Below are positions 31,233 through 43,645 of a stretch of DNA of 64,000 bases, piece after piece. The translations under genes were made by a program, and so were the position numbers. Source of the stretch: Diadophis punctatus similis (Eukaryota > Chordata > Lepidosauria > Squamata > Dipsadidae); the NCBI GenBank assembly GCA_023053685.1, contig JALIGW010000001.1:53689359-53753358 (forward strand), given 5' to 3'. Positions within the stretch are counted from its first letter, which is position 1; each line of letters opens with the position of its first letter. The notes beneath the pieces were generated by a model, which saw nothing but the letters and a program-made list of their open reading frames with translations, had not been told where the DNA came from and did no database searches.

Positions 31233-32060
31233 GAAGGTAGAAAAATAAAGCATTGAAAGCAACGCCCAAAAGACCTGGAACCTACTGTATAATGAAAAAT
31301 GTAAACAGAAAGAGCTTGGGCACCTATCCTTAGGAGGAAAATGGAAGGAGGGGGAGACAAATGCTGCAGGTGAAATGGTGTTGAAAGGGAGGAAATGCTT
31401 TCTGAGGCCATGATTAGAATTATCTGGGTACTGTGTTGCCGGTAGGAGATCTCCTCAAGATGGGCAAAAATGTATTTACCCAAAGCATGATAATCTTGAT
31501 CAAGAGGGCTCAATGAATGATGAATGGAGAGATAAGGACTTCAGATAAAGACCTATGCATTCTGCAAGGAAGAAGAGTGTTACTTTAACGAGGCCTATTA
31601 AAACAACTTTAAAAAATCAAAACATTGTCTCATACAGTTCATGGCCTTTATTTTCCATATACTGGCTGCACATTGAAGAAAGGATCCTCACAATAATTTC
31701 ACAATAGAAGCAATGTATACAAAAAGGTGGTGTGCTAGGAATGATGAGTTCAAGCTGAAGGTTGAGAGCATTTTGTCAGGATTGATAAACTTCAATGTGC
31801 CCAGAAGAAAACAGCCAGGAAGATAAAAAGTTTGGTACCGGTAATTACTTTATGAGGAAAGGATGGGTATGCACTGGTTTAGAGAAAAGACGATGGTAGA
31901 GAGATATGATCATTGTTTTCGAGGCCCGTCATGTAGCAGACAGGGCGGAATTGTTCAAAGATGTTCTTGAAGACAGGACAAGAAAGAATTTAAATTAAAA
32001 GAAAGTAGATTTCAGTTGGAAATCTAATGGTAAAAGCTGTTCAACAAAAGAACAGCCTTA
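31233..32060. other. Intergenic; CR1-like scrap at about 31840-32000
   Basis: TTTAGAGAAAAGACGATGGTAGAGAGATATGATC resembles the 'LEKRRLRGDMI' block of CR1-group LINEs on the plus strand, strongly decayed. The rest is unassigned. Confidence 0.4.
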
Positions 32061-32068
32061 CTCTAGTG

Positions 32069-32605
32069 CAGTGGTGGCGAACCTTTTTCGGCTCGCGTGC
32101 CAAAAAGGGGGGGGCGCGCTCGCGCGCGCTTGCGTACTCACACCCATTCCCTCCCCCCCACGCATGCGCACAACACCCCCCCATGCTGCCCCCTGCGCAT
32201 GCGCACACACCCCCACCCCCGCACAAAGGCTTACCGGAGCCTGGAACGACGAAACCGGCAAACCGGAAGTGCGAAAAAAACGCACTTCCAGTTTGCCGGT
32301 ATGCTGTTTTTTGCACTCCGGAGGGTTCAGGGAAGCTCCCTGAAGCTCCGGAATGCAAAAAACTACAAAACGGACAAACCGGAAGTGCGGAAAAGTGCAC
32401 TTCTGGTTTGTCCGTTTTGTAGTTTTTTGCATTCCGGAGCTTCAGGGAGCTTCCCTGAACCCTCCGGAGTGCAAAAAACAGCACACCGGCAATCCGGAAG
32501 TGTGTTTTTTCGCACTTCCGGTTTGCCAGTGGGAACCCTCGCGTGCCGGCTTCTATGGCTCCGCATGCCACCTCTGGCACGCGTGCCATAGGTTCGCCAC
32601 CATGG
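32069..32605. mobile_element. hAT MITE, GGCGAACC family, 537 bp, ETS-motif-rich
   Basis: It begins CAGTGGTGGCGAACCTTTTTC and ends GGTTCGCCACCATGG, with a perfect TSD CTCTAGTG at 32061-32068 and 32606-32613. The interior is a series of alternating inverted blocks (AAACCGGAAGTGCG and CGCACTTCCGGTTTG; GTTCAGGGAAGCTCCCTGAA), with GGAAGTG cores at 32265, 32381 and 32496 and inverse copies near 32282 and 32512. It carries GCGCATGCGC at 32195-32204. Confidence 0.94.
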
Positions 32606-32847
32606 CTCTAGTGAGATGGTGAACTCTCCTTAAATATTTCTATCCCCCCCCAAAAAAATAAATCAGCAATTATTGGGGGTAGAAGACTTTGCTCTTTCTT
32701 AAACTGCTGAAATTTGGTCTGTGAATTTAGTCTTCTGTGCCTGATTGCTTTGGACTCTGAGGCTAAATAAACTAATCAACACCCTCCTGGTGCTCCTGGC
32801 ATTCTGGCTCTCTAAAAAACAGCAAACTTCAGATTCTATGTTCTATC

Positions 32848-32981
32848 CAGGGGTCTCCAACCTTAGTAACTTTAAGCCTGGTGGACTTCAACTCCCAGAA
32901 TTCCCCAGCCAGCTTTGCTGGCTGGGGAATTCTGGGAGTTGAAGTCCACCAGGCTTAAAGTTGTCAAGGTTGGAGACCCTG
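32848..32981. mobile_element. Palindromic hAT MITE, 134 bp
   Basis: The left arm CAGGGGTCTCCAACCTTAGTA runs through GGACTTCAACTCCCAGAATTCCCCAGCCAGC and meets its inverse at the centre (32913-32918). The TSD is not exact at the expected position: TATGTTCT starts at 32838 and TATGTTCC follows the right end, so a few bases may have been added at the left end. Confidence 0.85.
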
Positions 32982-33252
32982 TATGTTCCAAACATCAGGT
33001 TCTTATGCTTTCATGGCCATCTCCAAATACTTGGAATGTTAGCAGTAAGTGATTCTTTTTATAATTCAACTGTGCAGTCTATTATTTATTAATTCCCGAA
33101 AAAGGAAGGGTTCTTAAATATTTGATGTCGCCAGCTTCAGAATCTCTGCTGTCTCTAATCTGGTTGTCCTTGATTATTGCAAGCTCCAAGGTGGGCTGTG
33201 AATTACAGTTCTCCCATTCTAGCTACAAGGGAGTTTTTATGTATCTATCCTG

Positions 33253-33884
33253 CAGGGGCGGGTTCCTAGTTTTTTTTACTACCACTCTGTGGGCGTGGCT
33301 TATTTTGTGGGTGTGGCTTGACAGCCATGTGACCAGGTGGGCGTGGGCCTCGGGAGCTTGGCAGTGGCTGGAGAAGCAGGGGGGCATTGCCCACCGGCAA
33401 CACAGCCCCCGCAGCGGGAGCAGCAAGACAAGGCAGCAGTTCTTCTAGGACGCTCCATCTGGCCTGAATGCTTCTCCCCATTCGATGATCCTAGGCTCCT
33501 GCCACCCGTTCCCCCTCCCCTCAGCAGCTCGAGAAGCCTCGAACATGCAAAAATGCCTAGGATCATCACCGCGCGTTCGTGGCTTCTCGGACTGCTGAAG
33601 GGAGGGGAATGGAGATAGCTCCTGCCACCCATTCTTTCAGCGTCTCACGCTCCCTCAGCCATCCTGCTTGGACTCACTGTGGGGTAGGAAGGCAGCGCAT
33701 GCACAGTGCCGGAAGCTCGGCTTCTGGGCATGCGCAGAAGAAAAATTTTTTAAAATTTTTTTTAAATTTTTTTTTAAATGGTGGCACCCAGGCACCAGCA
33801 ACCGACCGCACCGGTACTGTGACGTCACCAGCGGGCCGCTACCGGTGCTATAGAGTGGACCGCACTGGTAGGAACCCACCACTG
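33253..33884. mobile_element. hAT MITE, GGGTTCC family, 632 bp
   Basis: It begins CAGGGGCGGGTTCCTAG and ends AGGAACCCACCACTG, with a perfect TSD CTATCCTG at 33245-33252 and 33885-33892. It is inverted relative to 6035-6589 and carries an extra ~100-bp segment (about 33350-33470) absent from 59996-60553. Confidence 0.95.
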
Positions 33885-33892
33885 CTATCCTG

Positions 33893-34697
33893 GCTAGAGT
33901 TCTCCACTGGAATCAATGCAATGTTTGAGATTCATTTTTATTGGGACATGATTATAGCCCCTGATTGTAAGATGAAGTTCTCAGGTTTCAATCTTGGACA
34001 TTCCCATTTTTAAAGCTCATGAGAAAAATTTCTGCTTGACGTAGACATTACTTGGTCATTTAAACAATTGACAACATATAAGACAGCCTTCCTTTTTAAT
34101 TCCAGGTCAGGTCAAAAAGAATGTTAATTTCAACTGATTTCTGATTGTCATACGGGATATTCCACAGGAACCGATCGCTTCTTTCAAATCTTCTCTTCAT
34201 CCCCTGAAATTTATGTATTCAAGAATAAACAATATGGTATTTTATCACCCTAGCAGGCAAAAACAATCTGTACTTTCACCGCTCCATAGGAGGACACGCT
34301 GTCCTGCTGAGGAGACAGTTAAAATAAAGGTGCCACCGAAACACTGAATGCACTGGAAATGCACTCAGGTTGAGCTGACCTACATCTCAGCTGGAATCAG
34401 TAGCTTTCCCTGCTTTGATCACCCTACTTTCAACTTCAAAGAACAGCAGCAATGTTGTCAAAAAGCCAGATTAGAGGCACGATTTTGGATCTGATTGCCA
34501 TAAAATCTTTAGCATATACAGTATACATCCAGGGCGTTTTATGTCTGTTTTGTGGTGTATACAGTTAGTGCTCGAAACTGTAGGCAATCCTATGTTTGGT
34601 TCCTAACTTTTCCAGTTAGAGCAGCCTCTCCTAACCTATCGTCCTCCAGGAGAGAATTATAATAATCCCATGTTGACTGGGAATTAGGAGAGTTATA
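33893..34697. other. Intergenic, nothing recognised
   Basis: No gene or repeat boundary supported. Confidence 0.45.
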
Positions 34698-34705
34698 ATC
34701 CAATG

Positions 34706-35382
34706 CAGGGGTTAAATCCAGCAGGTTCTGACAGGTTCTGGAGAACCGGTAGTGGAAATTTTGAGTAGTTCTGAGAACCGGTAGCGGAAATTTTGAGTAG
34801 TTCGGAGAACCGGCAAATACCACCTCTGGCTGGCCCCAGAGTGGGGTGGGAATGGAGATTTTGCATTCAACTGCAACAATACATGAGCACACAATAGATA
34901 CAAACTTAATGTAAACCGCTACAAACTCGACTGCAGAAAATACGACTTCAGCAACAGAGTGATCAATGCCTGGAATGCACTACCTGACTCTGGTTTCTTC
35001 CCCAAACCCCCAAAACTTTAACCTTAGATTGACCTCACCCCATTCCTAAGAGGTCTATAAGGGGCGTGCATAAGCGCACCAAAGTGTCTACCGTCCCTGT
35101 CTTACTGTCCTATTGTCCTCATTTACCTGTACTTACTTTGCTTATGTTATGTTTATACAAATACCTGCTATCTTGTACATGTTTGACAAACAAACAAATA
35201 AATAAATAAAATAAAAATAATATCCTTCCCCCGGGAGTGGGGAGGGAATGGGGATTTTGCAGTATCCTCCCCCTGCCACGCCCTCCAAGCCACGCCCACC
35301 AAGCCACACCCACCAAGCCACACCATGCCCACCAAGCCACGCCCACAGAACCGGTAGTAAAAACATTTGGATTTCACCACTG
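34706..35382. mobile_element. hAT MITE split by a LINE insertion
   Basis: It begins CAGGGGTTAAATCCAGC and ends TTGGATTTCACCACTG, with a perfect TSD ATCCAATG at 34698-34705 and 35383-35390. The left part has tandem GAGAACCGGTAG units (34741-34812). The right part has tandem CCAAGCCACGCCCA units (35284-35345). A CR1/Rex-like LINE end at about 34866-35222 sits between. Confidence 0.93.
34866..35222 (+). mobile_element. CR1/Rex-like LINE 3' end inserted in a hAT element
   Basis: The plus strand encodes CRKYDFSNRVINAWNALPDS-like residues (TACGACTTCAGCAACAGAGTG; CTGGAATGCACTACCTGAC) and the 3' UTR ending ACATGTTTGACAAAC, then (AAAT)n. The host sequence GGGAATGGAGATTTTGCA (34848-34865) is repeated as GGGAATGGGGATTTTGCA (35244-35261), so the LINE made a long target duplication. 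Confidence 0.8.
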
Positions 35383-35390
35383 ATCCAATG

Positions 35391-36443
35391 TATGTGGATA
35401 GCACCAGGTTGGAGGAGGCTGGGCAAAGGTTGAGGTAGCTGGAGTGAGCACCAGGAGGAGAAGGACAGACTTCACTCAGGATTCTTGGAAAGATATTAGT
35501 ATGTTTTTGTTAACTTCTTTGAACTTGATTTGAAAAAAAAAACCACTACAGGGTAAATTAGAATCAATGGTCTACTTAAAAGCGGAATATTTTTTAAACC
35601 AATAAGCATGAAGTTTAAAAAGTGAACTTGTTGAACATGAAATCTGATGATATGTTTTAAAATTTGATGTTTTGGTTTATTGGATTACCTCCAGTATTGT
35701 CCACAAAACAATAAAGTTAATAGCCGAAGTTAAAAGAAAAAGGTGGAATGGAGTTATTTTCATTCTCTTCCCTGCTGCAACATTCCAGTATTCTGCAAGA
35801 CCAGAAGGACTCTTGGGTGGAAAGTGATTTTAAGCATGTGGGGAGAAAATCACCTGCCATTCCCTTGTTGTGATAGATAGCATCTAATAGAGAGAGAGAG
35901 AGTCTGACCCTAATTCGGCTTATTTGATAACAGGATTTCAAACTGAAAAATGCTTGCAATTTTATAAAAGAGAATAAAAGCCAAAGTGAAGCTAGAGTGC
36001 AGAGAAAAATGAAATATTTTTCTACTGCATAGCCAAACTTTTCCTAAGCCATAGTGCAGGTTATTTGGTTATGATTTCGTCTAATATGCAAATCCAATCA
36101 TCCAAAAGGGGACAGGAATATCTGTAAGGGATCAAAATAGTCAAGATGGTGGGCCTGGCTATGCAATGGAAGCCCCACCCCACCCCCTTTTTTTTACATG
36201 CATCACAGATAAATGCATGTAAAAAAAGGATCAGGACTTCAGTCTTGCAGAGGTGACTACTATGCTTTTTTCTGCTCCCCTACTCCTGCAAGATGCCCCT
36301 AGCAGGGAGTCACTCTTGCCTTGGATGGTTGTGTCAGGGGCTACACTCCAAAAACAGAGATATGAAAATAATAGCATTAATTTATTTTATATTTCAAATG
36401 CAGGCATAATAACTCAATATGTTTAATCAATTTACCTCCCATG
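35391..36443. other. Intergenic, nothing recognised
   Basis: Contains a short palindrome (TTTTTTTACATGCATC at 36189 and GATAAATGCATGTAAAAAAA at 36210); no gene supported. Confidence 0.45.
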
Positions 36444-37000
36444 TAGGACAACTCACTGCAGCCAACTTACCATGGCCCAGTTGCCATGGCCAACTCTCCA
36501 TAGGACAATTCGCCATAGGACAAGCGTTACACTAATATCAAAAAAATGGTGGAATAGAATCACTAAAGAAAGGATGCCAAAGGAGGGTGTTACGTACAGA
36601 CATACGCTAGATAATTTGCATACTGGCCACTGATTGGTTGAACAAGCGGCAGGAGATTTAAATGGCTGTCAGTGGCTGGCCGGCTTCAGGCAAGCCCTTA
36701 AAAGCGGCTTGCCTGTAGCCTGCCGGTGCTCAGTATTCGCTACAGCTTGGATTGAAATAAAGTGCTGAACAGTTGCTGTGCCTCGTCTCGTCAATTAAGC
36801 GCGAATCTAGCAGAGGGACAAAATGAAATGTGAATAACAAAAATTAAAATATTTTTTAAATTATTTTAAATAATGAAATTGAATTGTTTGAATTGTCCAA
36901 TAGCACGTTGTCCCACAGTGAGTTGGCCGTGGCAAGTTGGCTGTGGCGATTTGGCTATGGTGAGCCGGCTGTGGCAAGTTGGTCATGGGGAGATGTCCCA
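36444..37000. mobile_element. Inverted-repeat DNA element with CCAACTTGCC subrepeats
   Basis: The left end TAGGACAACTCACTGCAGCC and the inverse right end (TGGGACATCTCCCCATGACC) each carry several degenerate copies of GCCATGGCCAACTTGCC. The TSD was not resolved. It is interrupted by the solo LTR at 36598-36812. Confidence 0.55.
36598..36812 (+). mobile_element. Solo LTR, 215 bp
   Basis: It begins TGTTACGTACAG and ends CTAGCA, between 5-bp TSDs GAGGG (36593-36597 and 36813-36817). Inside, in the order expected for an LTR promoter, are an inverted CCAAT box (CTGATTGGTTGAAC, 36632), a weak TATA-like TTTAAATGG or CTTAAAAGC, and a poly-A signal AATAAA (36756-36761). It shares the CTGATTGGTTGAAC block with the LTR at 55355-55556. 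Confidence 0.85.
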
Positions 37001-37012
37001 TTCTGCCATGTA

Positions 37013-37403
37013 CCGTATTTTTCGGAGTATAAGACGCTTTTTGTTTTTGGGGAGGAAAATAGGGGGGGAAATCTTCCTACCAGGTATTCATCTGGCTAAC
37101 ATCCTTAGTCTGGTCAGCTTCAGCACATTATTTCATCCCCCGGTTAGGGCTGGAAAAAAACATTCTTCGGAGCAAGTAGCAATGAAAAAAACCCTGCAAA
37201 GACTTAGGGCTGGAAAAAACCTCCTTCGGAGAGAGTAGGAATTGAAAAGCCTGCAAGCCTGGAAAAGCCAGGAAGATTGTTAGGCCTCGTTAGGGCTGGA
37301 AAAAAAAGCTTCAAAAAAGCTACATTCAGAGTATAAGACGCACCCAAATTTTCGGCCTCTTTTAGTGGGGGGAAAGGTGCGTCTTATACTCTGAAAAATA
37401 TGG
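37013..37403. mobile_element. TA-flanked DNA transposon, non-autonomous, 391 bp
   Basis: Left end CCGTATTTTTCGGAGTATAAG, right end (inverse) CCATATTTTTCAGAGTATAAG followed by ACGCACC. TA precedes the left end (37011-37012); TTA follows the right. Inside are two copies of TTAGGGCTGGAAAAAA(C/A) (about 37144, 37203) and a third near 37288. It abuts the CCAACTTGCC element. Confidence 0.82.
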
Positions 37404-39280
37404 TTATTTAGTGTTTTGCTTTTATAATTGGGTGGTGAGCTTTTTTGGGAGCCTCACTCAAAGCTTCTAGGGATCTAGTGATGTCTTGGGGCATTCCCAG
37501 CTGTGCGCCATCAGTGAACACAGCCTCTGGTTCTTGTTCTGCATTTCACTTAACCCTGAACTGCATAAAATGAATAGTTTCCCATTAGGTAACATTATCC
37601 TAGTAATGGCAGCAATATATTTTGGAAAAATTAACACAAATGCAATGCTATTATGTAAAATTGCAGACGCTGGGATGATTATATCCCCATATATTTCAAT
37701 AGAAACTACTCCGAAATTCTGACTTTTTCTTCCTATTCAGCATATAAATAGCAAGAGATTGTCATAAGTTCAAACAGTATAGTTGCCCAATATGTGTTCT
37801 AACAACTTCTCTAATACCTTTAATACCCATAAACATCAATGCCAAAATGTCAAGAAATCTCAGCAGGGCATATACAGCACAGCCTCTCTCATATAAAGGC
37901 AGCTCAGGCCCTTCGGGTCTGCAATGGAAACTTACCTTTTCCAAATACGATGAACACATAAGCCCAAGGACTGAATGCAGGATTGCTGAGATCAGGGCTA
38001 TTCTGGGGTAGACAAGTTATGTCCTGCTGATAGGAAAGGATTAATGAGCTGGTCGGCTCATTCGTTGCAATTAGAAACAACACTCACTATTCTGGGGCTA
38101 TTTTGATGGCAAGAAGCTCAAGAGCAGCTTATCAGAACCCAGCTACTTGTAAGGCTTCGTGTAAAATGAGGGATGATGTAAAAATATAGGATGATAAAAC
38201 CAAGGACAAGTACTAAAGTGGTGGGTCTTCTTTTGGAAGGCAACTGGGCTATGTATTAACTGGCACACAGGCATTTTCAAAGAAAAAAGGTTTAGGAAAC
38301 AGACCCAGCAGGAATTGGGGCTGTGGGGGAGCTTGCATTATTAGTCTAAGCTCAGGTTGCAGATGTTATTTTGACTGCTACAGGGAACAAGAAGATCTAA
38401 TCTAGGAAGTGCTGCACCAAAAACGTCAAAAAAATGGAGGGGATGCCAAGGAAAGGGATGTACCTTTTGTACATGTTTTATTAGCAGAAATTTATGATTG
38501 GAGGTGCTTGTTCTTCATGCTTGCGTGTTTTTGTCAAGGAAGAGCTTTATCAAAATAGCCAATATTGTCCGGTAGCATTTTTCCAATTCATGGTCCTCAA
38601 TCAGACGCTTCAAGAAAAGAGCAATCAGGTTAGGGAATGCTAATGGTTTTGCAGAGAACAATGATGCAAATCCAAGTGTTATTGCTTAACTCTTACCACT
38701 GAGGCTTAAGAAGAGTGAATGCAAATATGGCAAAAGAAAGACAATGAAATTGGTGAAAGACCTTCTAAGTTCTACCAGTAAAGATTGATGAGAGCTCCAA
38801 ATATTCTGAGAATTTATTTATGTATATTTCCTATTTCTAAACTACCCATCTCCTTCACCTTATCACCCCAAAGGTTTCATAAAATCTCTTGTTGATGATG
38901 CCAAACTTTCATGACTTAGAAAAATCTTGTCAGATGATGTCAGCCATTTTAATACATATAAAATGGAAGCCACAGCATCTGAATGAAGGAGCACCAATTA
39001 CAAATGCTTGGGATGATGCTTTAGAGATATTCTTCTTATGACAATTTTCCAGGACTCCCCTACTTTTCTTTAAATTATTCCTATCAGTAAATTTCCTGGA
39101 ATTGACTGCAAGGAGTAATAAAGTTAGGTAATAACTGAGTTCAAAACTTTGAGCTTCCTCAATAGTTTCAAGTAGATGTTGAACAGCATGTAGAATAAGA
39201 GGAAGCTCCAGAGATGCCATAGGTTGAACAACAGTTCCCTAACACCATGGCCTGACAAGAGGTACTGGAACCATTGTTTC
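37404..39280. other. Intergenic, nothing recognised
   Basis: No gene, RNA gene or bounded repeat could be supported. Confidence 0.45.
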
Positions 39281-39288
39281 TTCTAGGG

Positions 39289-39422
39289 CAGGAGTCCCCA
39301 AACTTGGCAACTTTAAGACTTGTGGACTTCAACTCCCAAAATTCTCCAGCCAGCATAGCTATCCCATAATTCTGGTAGTTGAAGTCCACAAGTCTTAAAG
39401 TTGCCAAGTTTGAAGGCCTCTG
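39289..39422. mobile_element. Palindromic hAT MITE, 134 bp
   Basis: It begins CAGGAGTCCCCAAACTTGGC and ends with the inverse (GGCCTCTG), with a perfect TSD TTCTAGGG at 39281-39288 and 39423-39430. The arms pair around AGCCAGCATAGCT. Same family as 32848 and 44838. Confidence 0.93.
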
Positions 39423-39430
39423 TTCTAGGG

Positions 39431-41790
39431 TTTTGTTTATCAGGCATCCAGAAGTATATCGTAGTCAGTAGTATCAAAAAGCTATCAAGATTTAGGAATT
39501 GGCTGGTCCATATTCTCAACATCAAATTTCTAGCCTCCCTTCATCACAGGCTAGCCGCTAGTGCCATATCTAAAAGTCTTATCATGCAAGACAGTGAGAC
39601 TGCAATTGCTTCATTTTTCCTCCCATTTGAGAATATTGGACACTAGAAACAAACACCTGTCAAGTCACAGGTTTCCTACTTCTGACATCGGGAAAATAAA
39701 TAAATGTAAAAGTTATGTCTTCCAGTATTTAAGATCATCTTTGGCTAAAATTTCTCCATAAACCAAGTAGAGGTTTAGTCAAGGAGAGTTCCTATAATTT
39801 AAATAGTGTATGCAAATTCACTTACTTTTATATTTTCATAAAGCAACTTATCTTCATTCAAATCAGGACCTGATCATTCTTGTCTTTTATTATAGAGGAC
39901 ATTCCCCTTTGAAAGGAGAAGGAAATTGGGAAAGAAAAAAACTACCATTGTTCATAAAAAGGCAAAATATATAATCAATTCTTGTAGAAAAGTATTTTAA
40001 TAAAATGCATCAAATATTGAGAAAATATATATGTTTAATAACTCTGTTTGGTAAAAGTACAGTTATATACATACATATGTCTTCCACCACACCTCTTTTA
40101 TTTCAATATATATATATGTCTTTTTTAAAAACCCAAATTAAAAAAGCCCTCATTGCAACTATGCTTCTGTGAAACAATTTTACAAACAGCAGATATTTCC
40201 TATTCCTTCCAACTAATCTTATCAAAAGGCACAACTTACCATCAAGTTTTCTGTGCACTCAGTTGAAATGAATGAAAGAGGCACAAAAAGACTCATTTGA
40301 ATGGCACTTTCACAACACTTTATTCTACGTTTATTCTGCCAAAGCTTCCCATCAACCAGAGGCAGGATTATGCTGTAAAATGGGAGCCCTCATAGATGAC
40401 TGTTTAAGAAACACTAGCACTGCTAATAAAGCCAGTGGTAAAACAGAATTTACAACGTCCAATTTCACAATTGACATGACCAAGACAAAAATAAAATAAA
40501 AAATAAACATATTATTCCGAAGTGAAAGGGACTAGATTAGAAGCCAAAAGGATTTCCCCCAATAATATTCAGATAGTTACTATTCTGAATATGGGTATTC
40601 AATTTGTAGATAATAAAATAATAGGCAAACAAAGATTTAGATGATTTCCTGAGAATGAATCATAACTCCATGAGACATACCTCCATTTTATTTCTGCCTT
40701 TACAGTTCCCCATTTTGGAATCACATAAATACAACGGAATCTTGGCTCTTTTTGATATTGAAATAGATCTTACGATGCAAAATGAAATTAAATTACCTAA
40801 GGATATGTCTGTACTACAACTTCATATGCTGCCATTTCACTACTTAAAACTGGATGCCAAATTAAGAAAAATGACATGAAGTTTCTGCAAATTTCCAACT
40901 TTTAATCTGGTTTGTGATTCTCCCACCTCTTGTGTAGCCCCCTAGGAATCAGTGTGCCTATTCTATTAGTGTGAGAGTTATTCCCTCGTGTGAATTAAAA
41001 ACTGGCAAGAAAAAGACCCTTAGAAACAAGGGCATCTACACCTATGCATTCTCTGAAATGACAATACTTTTCTCCATAATTACTTTTCTTTTCTCCGCTT
41101 TGCATTTTCACTTCAGAAAAATAAAGTGAAACTCCCTGAGAAATACTTAAGTTGAAAACTTGCAAAATACCTTTTCAATGGAAAAATGAAGAGAGAAGAA
41201 ATGAGAGAACAAAGTGCACTTCAGGAGCCTGATCCCATCTTCAGGCTGTTGAGTGCCCTTGATTAGAAAAAAAAACCCACCATCTGAAGGTCCTATAGAT
41301 GCCATTGGCTTTTGATATTTGTTCTGTATGTACTGGGCCACACATGCATTATTGTGAATTATTGTGTCAATGGCAAGCTGGTCCAACACCACTTGTGTGT
41401 GTTGATAGTGCAGGCACACTGATGTCATCTTGATCAAGCCAAGAACGTACAGGCTTTCCCTCTTGGCTCCATTTCTTCTCTTTTGTGAATACATCTGAGG
41501 ATATCTCAGATCAATCCAGAAATATGGAATTGAGAAAGTATTGAAAAGAGAAAGCAGCACGGAGGCTGCTATTTTAGTTCAATATACCATGTTTAAACAA
41601 GGACAAGATTGATGTGTTTGAACAAAACTGCTATAAGTGAGATTGGAGCCACCTGATACATCATGGATAAGTTATCTGGGCAAAATACATGCAGTCCATT
41701 CCCGTTTCCCATGCTCTTCCATACCTGTTACAAGTTGAAAGCTAAACTAGCTAAGTGATTTTATGAAGGAAATAATAAAAAGGACACACA
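39431..41790. other. Intergenic, just downstream of DUSP10
   Basis: AT-rich. An open minus frame of 137 codons lies at 41560-41147, in the transcription direction of DUSP10 and 1.2 kb past its stop, but it has no recognisable domain. Conserved non-coding or read-through 3' UTR sequence is possible. Confidence 0.4.
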
Positions 41791-41794
41791 CACA

Positions 41795-42808
41795 CACTCA
41801 CAATTCTAAAACACTTCATTTTATAATCAATATTTTTCTTTACATAAACAGAAACACGCCAGTATTTTGTGCGAAAAAATATTTTAAATAAACTTTGCTT
41901 ATTCTTAATCTTTGTACATTCTGATATACATATGTAACAAGGTTTATGGCACCATTACTAGAACCAGAAAAGGGGGAGGGGGGAATAATTGCTTTTGTTG
42001 TATTCCTGCTTCTATACCAAGCCAGTAATCTTTGCACTATTTCTTTAAAAAAATATAGTATTATTACTGGGTAGCCTGCAATAATTGGTTTGAACACTCA
42101 AAATAAAAATGCTTTCCATCCCCAAAAACTATTATTGCACAAGAAGCCAATAAAGGCATATGGCATAAAATGGTCAAGTCCCTTGGTGTTTAATGTCCTA
42201 CCCCTCCTACCCACAACCCAAATAGAAAAATAGTACCAGAAGATGAAACACAAGAGGAAATAAAAATGTGTTCTCTAGTCAGAAGCCTGAGATGTGATTT
42301 GCAAATAATTTAAGCTGCTCTGATAATCTTTGCACCAGCAAGCATTTTCATCAGGTTTCTTTAGCAAAGTCTTTGCAAACTCAAGGCCTGTGGAGCTAAT
42401 CTTTTTGCTATTATTTTGGCTGGTTGTGTCATTATTTTTTTAAAAAATAATATAGCTGTTCTCAGTCTATGAACCTGCACAGACTACTTAGTCATAATCT
42501 CTACAAGTAGCTGAACCACCCACCCCCTCAAAAAACAAAAACCCTAAATAATATCCAGGGAGGGTTTGTTTTCCTCATAAACATCCATTTTTAAAAGCTG
42601 CTTTCTTTTTAAGCCTTTCTCCTTCCTCCATTCCTTTGAGAATTGATTTGCAATGGCATTCTGCGCAAAATCTGTGATGACTTTCAAAAAAGAAGTTTTT
42701 TTAAAAAAATAATCTTTCCCTAGTAAAGCTGAAAAGAAAAGAATCATCCACCCTTCCCAGTTTGCGGAAAGTTTAGGGGGGAAAACCCTGTCCTGTGGTT
42801 CTTTGATG
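41795..42808 (-). other. DUSP10: Probable DUSP10 3' UTR
   Basis: It follows the DUSP10 stop codon (42811-42809). It is AU-rich with several ATTTA pentamers on the minus strand (for example near 42543 and 41884), fitting an unstable, inducible mRNA. No AATAAA was seen close to the end. A variant signal within GATTATAAAATG (about 41827-41816) is followed by a GU-rich stretch TGTGAGTGTGTGTGTGTGTC (about 41802-41783), an arrangement that fits a cleavage site at about 41.8 kb. The end is an inference. Confidence 0.5.
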
Positions 42809-43108
<300 letters not shown>

Positions 43109-43645
43109 TTAATAGAGAAAAGATCATTGAAAGAGATCAATACATAACTTCATAATGCAATTCACAGCTTAACATTTCACTGGCCCAATTTCACACTGGG
43201 AAGGAGGAGGAGGAGAGGGAAGAGGAAGAAGAATTAGGTATTGTTCAGCTTCACGCTGCCCTTCCCATACCTGATTTGTTTTTGCTAATGTACAAATCAA
43301 TACAGGGCCAAATAAATTCAAAGGATAGCTAGGAAGAACATTTATGGTAATATTTCAGCAACAAATGAGAAGTTAAAAAAAACCCAGAAAGAACTTGTCG
43401 GAACTCTTTTTCTTCATTGTACAGAGAGAAGAAATGGAGAGCAGAAATGGAAGCCCCGAAGCTCATGGCTTTGCTCGTGTTCAGAGAGTCTAAGCAACAC
43501 AGAAATTGCATTTATATGAATCAGCACTGCTGCTTATGAAGTATCCAAACAGTCCAAAGTTCATAAACCTTTGAGAAATGTGTGCTTAGCTTCTCTCTGT
43601 TCTCAGTAAGCAATTCTAAAGCTTTGTTGGAAAAATAGCCTAGAA

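Noticed and set aside
32041..32591. Long overlapping frames on both strands (182 and 164 codons)
   Set aside because: They are produced by the palindromic GC-rich interior of a hAT MITE. The same peptides recur at 61711-62221 for the same reason.
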